This document shows positions 8,212 to 15,629 of a stretch of DNA of 64,000 bases, piece after piece. This DNA is from Alkalicoccus saliphilus (GTDB lineage Bacteria; Bacillota; Bacilli; Bacillales; Salisediminibacteriaceae). Position 1 is the stretch's first letter, and every line of letters begins with the position of its first letter. The stretch lies in NCBI RefSeq assembly GCF_003044065.1, contig NZ_PZJJ01000015.1, positions 1 through 64,000 of the forward strand, in the 5' to 3' direction. The translations under genes and the position numbers were made by a program. The notes below the pieces were generated by a model. That model made no database searches. It was not told the DNA's origin and saw only the letters and a list, made by a program, of their open reading frames with translations.

Positions 8212-8898
8212 TCAGGAACTTTTTCCTTTTTCGATGTCCTCAGCAATTTTTCTGCCGAATTGGCCGAGATTTCCGTCCGCATAGGCCCTCACGACTTCCG
8301 GAAAGAGGGACCGCATCGCCTCGTTGATATAAACCTTGTCCCATCCTTCTTCTTTCATTTCCAGTTCCATCTTTTTTGCCGCCCGGACAGCGTGGGAAGT
8401 GGCCAGCTTATTTACCTGCTCGGCTATTTTTTCCGGTGCGGATTCGATATGTCCGATACTGGAAAATCTGCTTCGTATCTGCTCATCCACTTCCTCCGTA
8501 ATAAACAGTCCTCTGCCGTCCCGCTTCAGACTTTCCGCATGACCGACAAACTTCACGGAAACCCAGTTCAGCTCCGGAAAAGCTGCCCGGAGCCCGGCTG
8601 TCTCCAGTTTCGTTGCCATATTAATCAGTGTAGTTTTTTCAAGCGGGATATTATCCTTCTGAAGACTTTTTATAAAAGGAATCATTTGATCGGCAGGCAG
8701 TGCAAGTACGAGGTAATCCAGTTCTCCGAGAGCTTTTCTGCTTAAAACATCCGCCGATAATGCGTTCGCTGCTCTTTCGGCTTTTTCGGCATCCGGATGG
8801 TACAGGCCCGTTTTTAACTTTTGGCCAGCCCACTGCGTGAGCAGCGCGGTCCCGAGTTTACCGATCCCGGCTGTTCCCCACATCACTTTTTCAGTCAT
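8212..8898 (-). CDS. NAD(P)-binding protein resembling pyrroline-5-carboxylate reductase
   Basis: 228 residues. The N-terminal Rossmann fold has a glycine-rich loop at 8-16 (GTAGIGKLG). Segments such as LDYLVLALPADQMIPF follow the ProC / F420-dependent oxidoreductase pattern. The C-terminal third is helical and does not match a full P5C reductase dimer domain, so it may act on another substrate or not be an enzyme at all. ATG with AAAGGAGGA ribosome binding site. Confidence 0.7.
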   Translation of the reverse strand: MTEKVMWGTAGIGKLGTALLTQWAGQKLKTGLYHPDAEKAERAANALSADVLSRKALGELDYLVLALPADQMIPFIKSLQKDNIPLEKTTLINMATKLETAGLRAAFPELNWVSVKFVGHAESLKRDGRGLFITEEVDEQIRSRFSSIGHIESAPEKIAEQVNKLATSHAVRAAKKMELEMKEEGWDKVYINEAMRSLFPEVVRAYADGNLGQFGRKIAEDIEKGKSS

Positions 8899-8916
8899 GC
8901 TGCATCCTCCTTTTTA

Positions 8917-9201
8917 TTATCCTCCTCCGAGTACTGCTTTCTTTATTTTATGGCAGCGGCGGCATTGATATATTCTCATCGATCTGTTTTCTTCATCATA
9001 CCCGGTATGATCGTAGCGGTGGAACCCGAGACGGCACGGTACAGGCCGGTCTTTTTTTGTTTTCATCGCCACTGCAGCTTCCATGAGAGCGCCGGTTACG
9101 ATCATTCCGATGGAAACGGGAGCCATTGTATCGAAAAATAAAATAAGTGAAATTACCCCGGCCATAATGAGAATCAGGCCCGCTGTTGTCAATTTTTTCA
9201 T
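8917..9201 (-). CDS. Small membrane protein with a C-terminal Cys/His motif (paralog of 11009-11299)
   Basis: 94 residues. Two hydrophobic segments (about 5-22 and 26-44) are followed by a cytosolic tail with C-x4-HRYD and Y-Q-C-x2-C, a possible zinc site, ending in LGGG. An upstream TTG would lengthen it by five residues but overlaps the AGGAGGGG ribosome binding site, so ATG at 9201 is taken. The protein at 11009-11299 has the same layout and the same tail. Function unknown. Confidence 0.75.
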   Translation of the reverse strand: MKKLTTAGLILIMAGVISLILFFDTMAPVSIGMIVTGALMEAAVAMKTKKDRPVPCRLGFHRYDHTGYDEENRSMRIYQCRRCHKIKKAVLGGG

Positions 9202-9379
9202 CGTCCCCTCCTGCAAAAAAAAGTCTTAAGATATTAAACAGGCCGTCATCAGCCTTTCACCTTCCACAGAACGTTCAAAAATAACATGATTGTTCCTATT
9301 GTTTTTTCCTGTGAAATGTCATATTTTTATATAAGGAATTTACTATTAATGCTTTTAAAATAGAAAGGAAGAAAACCGT
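9202..9379. other. Promoter region between divergent genes
   Basis: AT-rich spacer upstream of cueP. It must hold both promoters. No copper-responsive operator could be assigned with confidence. Confidence 0.4.
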
Positions 9380-9898
9380 ATGAATGGAAAAATCATCTCT
9401 GTCATCGGCTTTGCTGCTCTTGCAGCCGCTCTTCTCGTGTTTGCCTTCGGTGTAGACGGCGGTGCCGAGGATGTCCGGGAGCTCGTGGAATCGTACAGCG
9501 CCGGCACGGCAGAAGCAGAAGCCGCTTCTATCTCCTCACACGATCTGACAGTAACTGCTGCAGACGGATCGGAGACGAGCTATGACACATCGGAAGAAGA
9601 ATTTTTCGTGTCCATCGCTCCTTACCTTAACGAAACACATCCATGAAGCATTCATAACCTGACAGGTTGTCAGGGAGAGCTTGCGGGTGAAGAGTTCGAC
9701 GTTCTGATTAAGGACTCGGACGGAAACATCGTCATCGATGAAACAATGACAGCTCCGGACCATGGATTTCTTGACCTGTGGCTGCCGCGCAACGACACGT
9801 ATCACGTAGCGATCGGCCACGACGGAAAAACAACGGGCGGAGAAATCTCCACGTTTGAGGGGGACGACACGTGCATTACAACGATGCAGCTGTCGTAA
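9380..9898 (+). CDS. cueP: CueP-family metal-binding protein with in-frame TGA at a conserved Cys
   Basis: 172 codons plus stop. Residues 5-25 are a hydrophobic export signal. The rest follows the CueP family: FFVSIAPYLNETHP, LTGCQGE, FLDLWLPR, STFEGDDTCITTMQL. Codon 89 (9644-9646) is TGA where the family has Cys in HPC. Cys97 and Cys165 follow at +8 and +76, the same spacing as Cys96, Cys104 and Cys172 in Salmonella CueP. There is no frameshift and no second stop, and the end is normal with a strong terminator. So this is either a selenocysteine codon or a single-base nonsense mutation of TGC/TGT. CueP is an exported copper protein that helps detoxify copper. If TGA stops, an 88-residue fragment without metal ligands results. 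Confidence 0.85.
9644..9674 (+). promoter_or_regulatory. Candidate SECIS: TGA followed by a GGT-loop hairpin
   Basis: After TGA (9644-9646) a perfect 7 bp stem CCTGACA / TGTCAGG (9658-9664, 9668-9674) encloses the loop GGT. Counting the U of UGA as 1, G and U of the loop are at 23 and 24, the positions SelB needs in the E. coli fdhF SECIS. Part of the stem is also fixed by the protein motif LTGCQG, so chance is not excluded. No selA, selB or selC gene is in the window. Confidence 0.4.
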
Positions 9899-9901
9899 TC
9901 G

Positions 9902-9942
9902 AAAAGAGCTTTCTGGTCTGACACAGGCCGGAAAGCTCTTTT
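9902..9942 (+). terminator. Terminator of cueP, shared with yhfI
   Basis: 12 bp stem AAAAGAGCTTTC / GAAAGCTCTTTT followed by T residues on the plus strand and A-rich on the other side. Works in both directions between convergent genes. Confidence 0.88.
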
Positions 9943-9943
9943 T

Positions 9944-10678
9944 TTATCCTTCCCAGGACAGCCCTTCTGCGGCCAGGTGGATTTTTCCTGAAAAATATTT
10001 TTCTGCTTCATTTTTTAACTGCTCATGCTCCCCAAAGTGAGGCAGGTGGGAAAGCCACAGCTCCTTCACCCCAGCTGCTTCAGCCATTTCTGCTGCTTCC
10101 CGGCTGTTCATATGGCCGAAAGCGGAGGCGTCCTGATTTTCATAAAAGCTGCACTCCGCAATCAGGAGGTCCGCCTTTTCACAGAAAGAAACCAAAGCTT
10201 CATCGTAAACGGTATCTGCTGTATATACGACCGTTTTCCCGTCTTTTTCGAGGCGGGCCGCCCAGCACGGAGCAGGATGGGTGGTTTTCTGGAAAGTCAC
10301 GCGCACTCCCCCGATTAACAAGCGGTCTTCTGTTTCGTACAGCTTCAGCTCAGAAATATTTTCTTTTTCAAACTGCTGAAAAAACGCTTTTTCTCCGGCA
10401 GGAGCATGGATAGTGAGCGGACGGTCCGTCTCCTTCAGTCCCATCGCCGTTGCCCGGCTGTACACGAAGGCACCGATATCTGCCGTATGATCGAAATGCC
10501 GGTGGCTGATTATCATCTGATCGATATCGTTACGGTCCGCAATCCGTGGGAGCACAGCCATCGCTCCGCTTCCACAGTCGAGCAGAAACGTCTCTCCTTC
10601 TGACTTCACGACGTAGCAGCTCGTGGCACTGTTTTCTTCCGGAAACGCCCCCCAGAAACCTGCTGTTGTTAGTTTCAT
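9944..10678 (-). CDS. yhfI: Metallo-beta-lactamase-fold hydrolase (YhfI-like)
   Basis: 244 residues, the same length as B. subtilis YhfI. The metal motif H-x-H-x-D-H is at 59-64 (HRHFDH), and further ligands are in TTHPAP, YTADT and the C-terminal LSHLPHFG. The fold is shared with RNase Z and other phosphodiesterases. The actual substrate of YhfI is not established. ATG with GAGGAGGG ribosome binding site; converges on cueP. Confidence 0.85.
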   Translation of the reverse strand: MKLTTAGFWGAFPEENSATSCYVVKSEGETFLLDCGSGAMAVLPRIADRNDIDQMIISHRHFDHTADIGAFVYSRATAMGLKETDRPLTIHAPAGEKAFFQQFEKENISELKLYETEDRLLIGGVRVTFQKTTHPAPCWAARLEKDGKTVVYTADTVYDEALVSFCEKADLLIAECSFYENQDASAFGHMNSREAAEMAEAAGVKELWLSHLPHFGEHEQLKNEAEKYFSGKIHLAAEGLSWEG

Positions 10679-10734
10679 CGCAGTCCCTCCTCTTCCTGTA
10701 CGTTTCCTTTTAGTTTACCCTTTGAAGGAGAAAA

Positions 10735-10929
10735 CTATTTACGATCTTCCGGATCCTTTTTACTCATTTCCTTTGTCTTTTGATAAAATACGACAAGCAG
10801 CGCGAGTACCCCGGCACTCATAAATGAACGGCCAAAGTCAACAGACCCTCCTAAATAATACTGCTGCCCAAGACTGATGATCAGAAACAGGAGCGGCAGA
10901 GTAATACGCCAGAACCACTTTTTATTCAT
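10735..10929 (-). CDS. Small two-helix membrane protein (paralog of 13916-14098)
   Basis: 64 residues, two hydrophobic segments (about 8-25 and 33-50) and a Lys/Asp/Glu tail. Same layout and shared residues (MNxK, PLxxLIISLGxQ, G-S-V-F-R-S) as the 60-residue protein at 13916-14098. Good ribosome binding site AAAGGAG. Function unknown. Confidence 0.65.
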   Translation of the reverse strand: MNKKWFWRITLPLLFLIISLGQQYYLGGSVDFGRSFMSAGVLALLVVFYQKTKEMSKKDPEDRK

Positions 10930-10957
10930 TTAATTTCTCCTTTTATCAGCTTCTTTA

Positions 10958-11000
10958 TTTTACACTCTATTGAACATAATTTTACACTCTATTGAACATA
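10958..11000 (+). repeat. 22-base tandem duplication
   Basis: TTTTACACTCTATTGAACATA occurs twice, at 10958-10978 and 10980-11000, upstream of 10735-10929 and just past the 11009-11299 gene. CTCTATTGAA-like words also occur near 11870 and 17180. Confidence 0.8.
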
Positions 11001-11008
11001 CGGCTTTT

Positions 11009-11299
11009 TCAGCCTCCCCCGCCGCCTAAGAAAGCTTTATGTTTTTTCCCGCACCGGGTGCATTCATATATTCTCATTGAGCGGATTTCTTCGTCATAAC
11101 CGGCAATTTTATAGCGGTGATAACCCGCCCGGCATAAAAGCGGAAGTGATTTTTTTGTTTTCAGCGATACTGCAGTATGTAAGGCAGCCCCTGCTAAAAT
11201 CATGACTGAAGCATAAGGCCACATCGTTTCAAAGTACATAATAAGTACGATCACACCGGCTGTGATGAGAAACCAGGCGGCGGTTTTCAATTTTTCCAT
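11009..11299 (-). CDS. Small membrane protein with a C-terminal Cys/His motif (paralog of 8917-9201)
   Basis: 96 residues. Two membrane segments (about 7-24 and 28-46), then C-x4-HRYK, YDEE.RSMRIYEC-x2-C and a Gly-rich end. The run RSMRIY and the four Cys/His positions match the paralog. Possibly a small zinc-binding membrane adaptor; no function known. Confidence 0.75.
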   Translation of the reverse strand: MEKLKTAAWFLITAGVIVLIMYFETMWPYASVMILAGAALHTAVSLKTKKSLPLLCRAGYHRYKIAGYDEEIRSMRIYECTRCGKKHKAFLGGGGG

Positions 11300-11401
11300 C
11301 GGATCTCCTCCACAAACGCCCTGGACTGAGTTGACAGTCTTCCTGTCCGGCTTTCGATCAACCGGTATTCTGCTGCGGTTTATTTCCTGAAAAATATTAT
11401 T

Positions 11402-11599
11402 CTAAAAAGGGCCTCCGCCGGCTCTTCCCTGGCCTTTTTGATACTCATTCAGTTTCTTGGCATGTTTAAGCTCTGCATCCGGCTTCGTCCTACTATCGGT
11501 TGGAGATTTTCTTTTTTGTCTGGATAATTTACGTTTATCATTAATCATGAAAGCTGCTGCTCCACCTATCATTAATATACCGGTTAAAATCTGCAGCAT
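11402..11599 (-). CDS. Small membrane protein with a basic tail
   Basis: 65 residues. One hydrophobic segment (2-18), then a long Lys/Arg-rich tail. GGAGGAGAG ribosome binding site 5 bases before ATG supports expression. Not recognised. Confidence 0.6.
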   Translation of the reverse strand: MLQILTGILMIGGAAAFMINDKRKLSRQKRKSPTDSRTKPDAELKHAKKLNEYQKGQGRAGGGPF

Positions 11600-11696
11600 T
11601 TTTTCTCTCCTCCCACTCGTCCGTATTATTTAACATTTCCAGCGTATCACAGAGCTCTTATATTGGAAATGAATCCCTGTTAACTAAATCATCTTC

Positions 11697-11987
11697 TTGA
11701 TTAAAGCAGATTTTTTAAGGAATGCAGGCTCCACTCCCGGAAGACGCTTTCTGGACGGCTTGTTCTCAGCTAACCGCTGTCTCCTTACGTCGACAAGCGG
11801 TGGATCTTCGAACGTCGCTGATCGTCCCAGAGTCGCTTCCTCCGTTCCGCCGCGGAAGAAAATTAGATATAATTCAATAGAGTAAATGCTTCTCATATTG
11901 CTGTTTATGTATTTATCCAGCTGAATTGTGCTTGTAATGTAAAAGCAGTTATTTGAGGAGGAGACCTTATGCTTAAGTCTGAGGAAG
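11697..11987 (+). repeat. Duplicated segment, copy 1 (repeat plus a truncated gene start)
   Basis: 291 bases nearly identical to 12578-12868 (three differences seen; offset 881). It contains a structured repeat core (CTCAGCTAA 11765-11773, arms around CCGCT/AGCGG, GGATCTTCG 11802-11810), then a ribosome binding site GAGGAGGAGA and the first six codons of the gene at 12850. After GAGGAAG at 11987 the sequences part. This copy is therefore a promoter-and-start fragment without its gene. Confidence 0.9.
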
Positions 11988-12016
11988 GGAACCACCGACC
12001 ATCTTCCCTTCCTTTT
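11983..12016 (+). terminator. Hairpin after the duplicated gene start
   Basis: GGAAGGGAA (11983-11991) pairs with TTCCCTTCC (12004-12012), followed by TTTT. It would end transcription coming from the duplicated promoter region soon after the broken start. Confidence 0.6.
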
Positions 12017-12254
12017 AAAATCGCCGGCTGGCTTCGCTCCTGTCCATTTCGGCTTCCTTGTGGAGGAAATCCTTTTCTCGTTGTCCCTCCTGCCGAAGAA
12101 AAAGCAGGTTATAAAAAGCAGTAAGACGTCACTTTCGTGGATACCAGCCTTTCGAATACAGTATTATGCTGTGACAATTGAAGAAAATTCATTACTAATA
12201 GAAGAAACCTATGATACACTAATGTTGTCAAAATTTTCAAGTTGGTGATTAGAA
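12017..12254. other. AT-rich intergenic stretch
   Basis: Contains a 62-codon open frame (12060-12248) without a clear ribosome binding site or resemblance. Probably the upstream region of the next gene, or remnant DNA. Confidence 0.4.
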
Positions 12255-12485
12255 ATGAAATATTGGTGGCTTATTTTTTTAATTGTATTCATAGCATTTC
12301 TCAACAACAATCAATCGTTGTTTTATTGGTACAGAATGGAAGGTGCAGGGATGGGTTCTCCTAGCACAGCACTCCTAGTTTCTTGGTGGGTATATGTTGG
12401 CTTACTACTGACTTTGCTGCTCGTTAAATTTTTACATGAAATAAGAGAAAAAAGCAGATTAGGGCTTAATAAAAGAGACTCTTAA
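12255..12485 (+). CDS. Small two-helix membrane protein, AT-rich
   Basis: 76 residues with hydrophobic segments at about 3-17 and 41-61 and a basic tail. Base composition is clearly more AT-rich than the surroundings and the ribosome binding site is weak (GGTGAT). A terminator-like hairpin follows. It sits between the two copies of the duplicated segment and looks acquired. Not recognised. Confidence 0.6.
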   Translation: MKYWWLIFLIVFIAFLNNNQSLFYWYRMEGAGMGSPSTALLVSWWVYVGLLLTLLLVKFLHEIREKSRLGLNKRDS

Positions 12486-12512
12486 TTATTACGTCATTTA
12501 AATACTACGAAG

Positions 12513-12538
12513 GGACTTTCTTGATATGAGAGTCCTTT
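12513..12538 (+). terminator. Terminator-like hairpin
   Basis: GGACTTTC / GAGAGTCC with a 7-base loop, followed by TTTCTCTTT. Confidence 0.65.
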
Positions 12539-12577
12539 CTCTTTGTCATTAATCAGCATTAACTTTAACAGAGCCTA

Positions 12578-12868
12578 TTGATTAAAGCAGATTTTTTAAG
12601 GAATGCAGGCTCCACTCCCGGAAGACGCTTTCTGGACGGCTTGTTCTCAGCTAACCGCTGTCTCCTTACGTCGACAAGCGGTGGATCTTCGAACGTCGCT
12701 GATCGTTCCAGAGTCGCTTCCTCCGTTCCGCCGCGGAAGAAAATCAGATATAATTCAATAGAGTAAATGCTTCTCATATTGCTGTTTATGTATTTATCCA
12801 GCTGAATTGTGCTTTTAATGTAAAAGCAGTTATTTGAGGAGGAGACCTTATGCTTAAGTCTGAGGAAG
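12578..12868 (+). repeat. Duplicated segment, copy 2 (intact gene start)
   Basis: Partner of 11697-11987. Holds the same structured repeat (CTCAGCTAA at 12646-12654) and runs into the first six codons of the intact gene at 12850. The repeat lies directly upstream of the gene and may form part of its leader. Confidence 0.9.
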
Positions 12869-13416
12869 ATATAATAAAGATAATTGAAAATGACACTGAA
12901 ATGATGAAAATACTTGAAGCTGCAAGCAGAATGAAGCTTCCGGACTGGTGGATCTGTGCCGGGTTTGTACGAGCTAAAATATGGGATTCATTACACGGAT
13001 TCGAGTATAAAACTTCTGTACCAGATATAGACGTTATTTATTTTGATAATAAAAACCTTGAAAAAACTGTGGAGAAAAAATTAGAAACAGAATTGAGAAG
13101 GATCCTTCCAGCTGTCCCCTGGTCTGTTAAAAATGAAGCGAGAATGCATCTCATAAACGACATTCCTCCCTACTATTCTGCAGAAGATGCTATTTCGAAA
13201 TTTCCTGAAACAGCAACGGCCCTTGGAGTGAAATTAGATAAAAACAATCATGTTATTCTTACTGCTCCCCATGGCGTAATTGACTTGTTAAATTTAGAAG
13301 TAAAGCCTACACCTTATTTTAAAGAAACAATAGAACGAGCTGCAGTTTATGAAGAACGCATAACTAATAAAAATTGGAAAGCAGTCTGGCCTCGTATTAA
13401 GATTTATCATGCTTAA
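12850..13416 (+). CDS. Nucleotidyltransferase family protein (PF06042-like)
   Basis: 188 residues, full length for the family. Key features: WWICAGFVR near residue 35, and PDIDVIYFD (about 58-66), which carries the two acidic residues expected of a nucleotidyltransferase active site. AT-rich, unlike its neighbours, and bounded by structured repeats on both sides (12606 and, inverted, 13690), which suggests horizontal arrival. Substrate unknown; relatives are often isolated accessory genes. Confidence 0.8.
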   Translation: MLKSEEDIIKIIENDTEMMKILEAASRMKLPDWWICAGFVRAKIWDSLHGFEYKTSVPDIDVIYFDNKNLEKTVEKKLETELRRILPAVPWSVKNEARMHLINDIPPYYSAEDAISKFPETATALGVKLDKNNHVILTAPHGVIDLLNLEVKPTPYFKETIERAAVYEERITNKNWKAVWPRIKIYHA

Positions 13417-13539
13417 ATTTTCTTCAACCAGCCTTTTAATAAAATCCTCTGATAAAGCTTTCTTTTTCCGCAGGCGTCTTGAAAAATTGCCTTAATGTTC
13501 GTTTTCCAGCATAAAACTTCATTCCTGTAAGCAGAAGCT

Positions 13540-13845
13540 CCTTCTCTTACCTAGCCGCCGCGGACTGGTCTTCAGTTGTTTGGCCTCGCCTTCGTCTGAC
13601 TGTGCTGCGCCTCCGACTTTACGGAAAGAAAACCATCTATTTATCGAAGAAAATGGCTTCAATAAGGGGATTTTTCATGGTAGAAAACTTTTCCTATTTT
13701 CCTGCTGCAGCCGCAGGGACGACTCCTGGACGATTAAGGACGAGGCGAAGATCCGTTCAGAAAGGAATTAGCTGAGCCCGGCCCGCCCGGAAAGCGTCCC
13801 GGAAGGTGAAAGCAGGGCAGCGTCTATCTATATACGCAAAACACA
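13540..13845 (-). repeat. Long-type copy (A2) of the structured repeat
   Basis: Matches 165-480 in the opposite orientation over about 300 bases. Core words on the plus strand: CGAAGATCC (13746-13754) and TTAGCTGAG (13768-13776). No protein is encoded in a conserved frame between the two copies. Confidence 0.75.
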
Positions 13846-13915
13846 CTTTATCGACAATCTGAACTGTTTCCAACATCCCACGGTTATCCACAACCGAAGC
13901 CTGTGGACAGTTTTT

Positions 13916-14098
13916 CTATGCACTTTCTCTATCCACCGCCTGCTTTCTCGTAAAATAAAAGCCGAAAGCGGCTACCATCACAGCACTCGACAGGGAACGG
14001 AGAAAATTGACGGACGAACCGAATAAAAACTGCAGTCCGAGACTGATCACAAGGACCATAAAGGGAAGAACAAAACGGTAAAATACTTTTCGATTCAT
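13916..14098 (-). CDS. Small two-helix membrane protein (paralog of 10735-10929)
   Basis: 60 residues, two membrane segments and a short charged tail. Shares MNxK, LPxxxLxISLGxQ and V-x-F-x-R-S with its paralog. AAAGGAT ribosome binding site. Function unknown. Confidence 0.65.
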   Translation of the reverse strand: MNRKVFYRFVLPFMVLVISLGLQFLFGSSVNFLRSLSSAVMVAAFGFYFTRKQAVDRESA

Positions 14099-14124
14099 GA
14101 AGTTATCCTTTCTGTTTTATACCG

Positions 14125-14406
14125 TCAATGGTTAAAAGACGCGTATTTATTTTTGTCCAGGCGCCGGAGTAAAGAGAAAACCGGTTTATGGAGAAGTGTG
14201 ACGATCCAGTAAATCAGCGCCAGATTCAGGAAAAAACCGATCAGGTTATAATTTACACGTACTCCGTCGTAATAGGCCCACGAAGCGGGAAATCCGATTT
14301 CATACATGCCGGACCCGGCAGCAGAAGGAAAAAGGAGCCCAAGAAAAAAAGTGTATAAAAAAGCGGTCCACAATTTTTCCACCGTATACGTCTTCGTTTG
14401 ATACAT
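14125..14406 (-). CDS. Membrane protein, two segments, unknown
   Basis: 93 residues. Hydrophobic segments at about 10-28 and 52-72, with an extracellular-type loop between them. Strong GGAGGAGGG ribosome binding site. Next to 13916-14098 and probably co-transcribed. Not recognised. Confidence 0.6.
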   Translation of the reverse strand: MYQTKTYTVEKLWTAFLYTFFLGLLFPSAAGSGMYEIGFPASWAYYDGVRVNYNLIGFFLNLALIYWIVTLLHKPVFSLLRRLDKNKYASFNH

Positions 14407-14490
14407 GCAGCGCCCTCCTCCTGCCGAAGATTTTCAAGTAGTTTCCAGTGTATCATTTCTGTTTTTGATTTCAACTGCTGCCGGAAACAT

Positions 14491-14524
14491 AAAAAAAAAT
14501 CCCGAAGGCCTGGGCCTCCGGGAT
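14491..14524 (-). terminator. Terminator of the rplU-prp-rpmA operon
   Basis: ATCCCGAAGGCC paired with GGCCTCCGGGAT across a tiny loop, followed by T9 on the minus strand. Confidence 0.92.
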
Positions 14525-14530
14525 ATTTAC

Positions 14531-14824
14531 TTATGCTTCCTGTGCTTCCGGATATACGCTTACACGTTTGCGGTCACGTCCGACGCGCTCGAATTTCACT
14601 ACGCCGTCCACTTTTGCAAATAGTGTGTCGTCTCCGCCGATTCCAACGTTAACACCCGGGTAAACGCGTGTCCCACGCTGACGTACGAGGATAGAACCGC
14701 CTGTTACAGCTTGTCCGTCCGAACGCTTGGCTCCAAGACGCTTGGAAATGGAGTCACGGCCGTTCTTCGTACTACCTACACCTTTTTTCTGTGCGAAAAA
14801 TTGAAGATCCAGCTTCAAGAACAT
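14531..14824 (-). CDS. rpmA: 50S ribosomal protein L27
   Basis: 97 residues from the ATG at 14824, which has the ribosome binding site AGGAGGTGA. A longer reading from 14845 would include that site and is rejected. The sequence opens with [17 protein letters not shown]: the Firmicute N-terminal extension removed after FF by the protease Prp, whose gene is directly upstream. Mature L27 contacts tRNA at the peptidyl transferase centre. Confidence 0.97.
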   Translation of the reverse strand: MFLKLDLQFFAQKKGVGSTKNGRDSISKRLGAKRSDGQAVTGGSILVRQRGTRVYPGVNVGIGGDDTLFAKVDGVVKFERVGRDRKRVSVYPEAQEA

Positions 14825-14841
14825 AGTCTTCACCTCCTGAA

Positions 14842-15174
14842 TCATGTGGATTTTACTTGAATAAACTCTCCGTACTGCTCTTCCATCGTAAGGAAGGAAA
14901 CGAGCAGTCCTTCAAGCAGCAGCTGTACTTGATCGTACACTGCTTCAGCAGTCCCCTCGGGAACCCTGGCAGCGAGCCAGCCGCCTTCACCTTCCATGTC
15001 GAGTTCCAGCTTCGTGCCGGTCAATTCATACACAGCGTTCACTGTGCCGAAAGACACGGCAGAAGCACCCGCACAGACGAGATCAAATCCGTAAGGACCT
15101 GATTCAGCGTGGCCGCTCATTTCAAACGATGCGATTTCTCCATTATCATTCCGGTCAAAACGGATATGAATCAT
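14842..15174 (-). CDS. prp: Ribosomal-processing cysteine protease Prp
   Basis: 110 residues. His22 in SGHAESG and Cys34 in DLVCAGASA form the catalytic pair. Prp removes the N-terminal extension of L27 and is encoded between L21 and L27, as in other Firmicutes (ysxB in B. subtilis). Located 17 bases upstream of rpmA. Confidence 0.95.
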   Translation of the reverse strand: MIHIRFDRNDNGEIASFEMSGHAESGPYGFDLVCAGASAVSFGTVNAVYELTGTKLELDMEGEGGWLAARVPEGTAEAVYDQVQLLLEGLLVSFLTMEEQYGEFIQVKST

Positions 15175-15183
15175 AGATTAACC

Positions 15184-15492
15184 TTACGCGTCGATCTTGT
15201 CGATCGTTACTTTTGTATAAGGCTGACGATGACCCTGTTTGCGGCGATAGTTCTTCTTCGCCTTGTACTTGAATACCGTCAGTTTCTTGCCGCGGCCGTT
15301 CTTTTCGACTTTACCAGTTACTACAGCTCCGTCGATGATAGGAGAACCTACCTTTGTTTCGTCTCCGCCGACAAGCAGAACACGGTCAAACGTTACTGTA
15401 TCTCCAGCTTCTACGTCCAGCTTTTCTACGTAAACTTCCTGACCTTCTGTTACTTTAACTTGTTTTCCACCAGTTTCAATAATTGCGTACAC
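15184..15492 (-). CDS. rplU: 50S ribosomal protein L21
   Basis: 102 residues from GTG at 15492 ([14 protein letters not shown]). The upstream GTG at 15501 lies inside the GAGGAGGTG ribosome binding site and is rejected. Binds 23S rRNA. The C-terminal [19 protein letters not shown] is the conserved L21 signature. First gene of rplU-prp-rpmA behind an L21 leader. Confidence 0.97.
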   Translation of the reverse strand: MYAIIETGGKQVKVTEGQEVYVEKLDVEAGDTVTFDRVLLVGGDETKVGSPIIDGAVVTGKVEKNGRGKKLTVFKYKAKKNYRRKQGHRQPYTKVTIDKIDA

Positions 15493-15502
15493 GTTGCGCA
15501 CC

Positions 15503-15598
15503 TCCTCTTTGACTCAGACTCGCCATTGCAGGTGCGTAAAACGCTTAAAACCTGCTCCGTGCGGTTACAGTATTTGGGCGCAGCCAAATAACTAACAC
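15503..15598 (-). ncRNA. L21 leader (ribosomal protein leader RNA)
   Basis: On the minus strand two hairpins precede rplU: TATTTGG...CCAAATA, and GCAGGT...ACCTGC with an inner GCG/CGC. This arrangement and place match the L21 leader of Bacillales, thought to let L21 control its own operon. Confidence 0.75.
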
Positions 15599-15629
15599 AG
15601 GAAATCATACCATACGGCTCCTGCACCGG

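Noticed and set aside
9644-9646. TGA read as cysteine or tryptophan by a changed code
   Set aside because: TGA is used as a normal stop in minC, hemA, mreC, phage-free core genes and others in this window.
11697-11885. 62-codon frame present in both duplicated segments
   Set aside because: Identical only because the DNA is duplicated; it spans the hairpin repeat and has no ribosome binding site.
12060-12248. 62-codon plus-strand frame
   Set aside because: No clear ribosome binding site, motif or partner; kept only as intergenic note.
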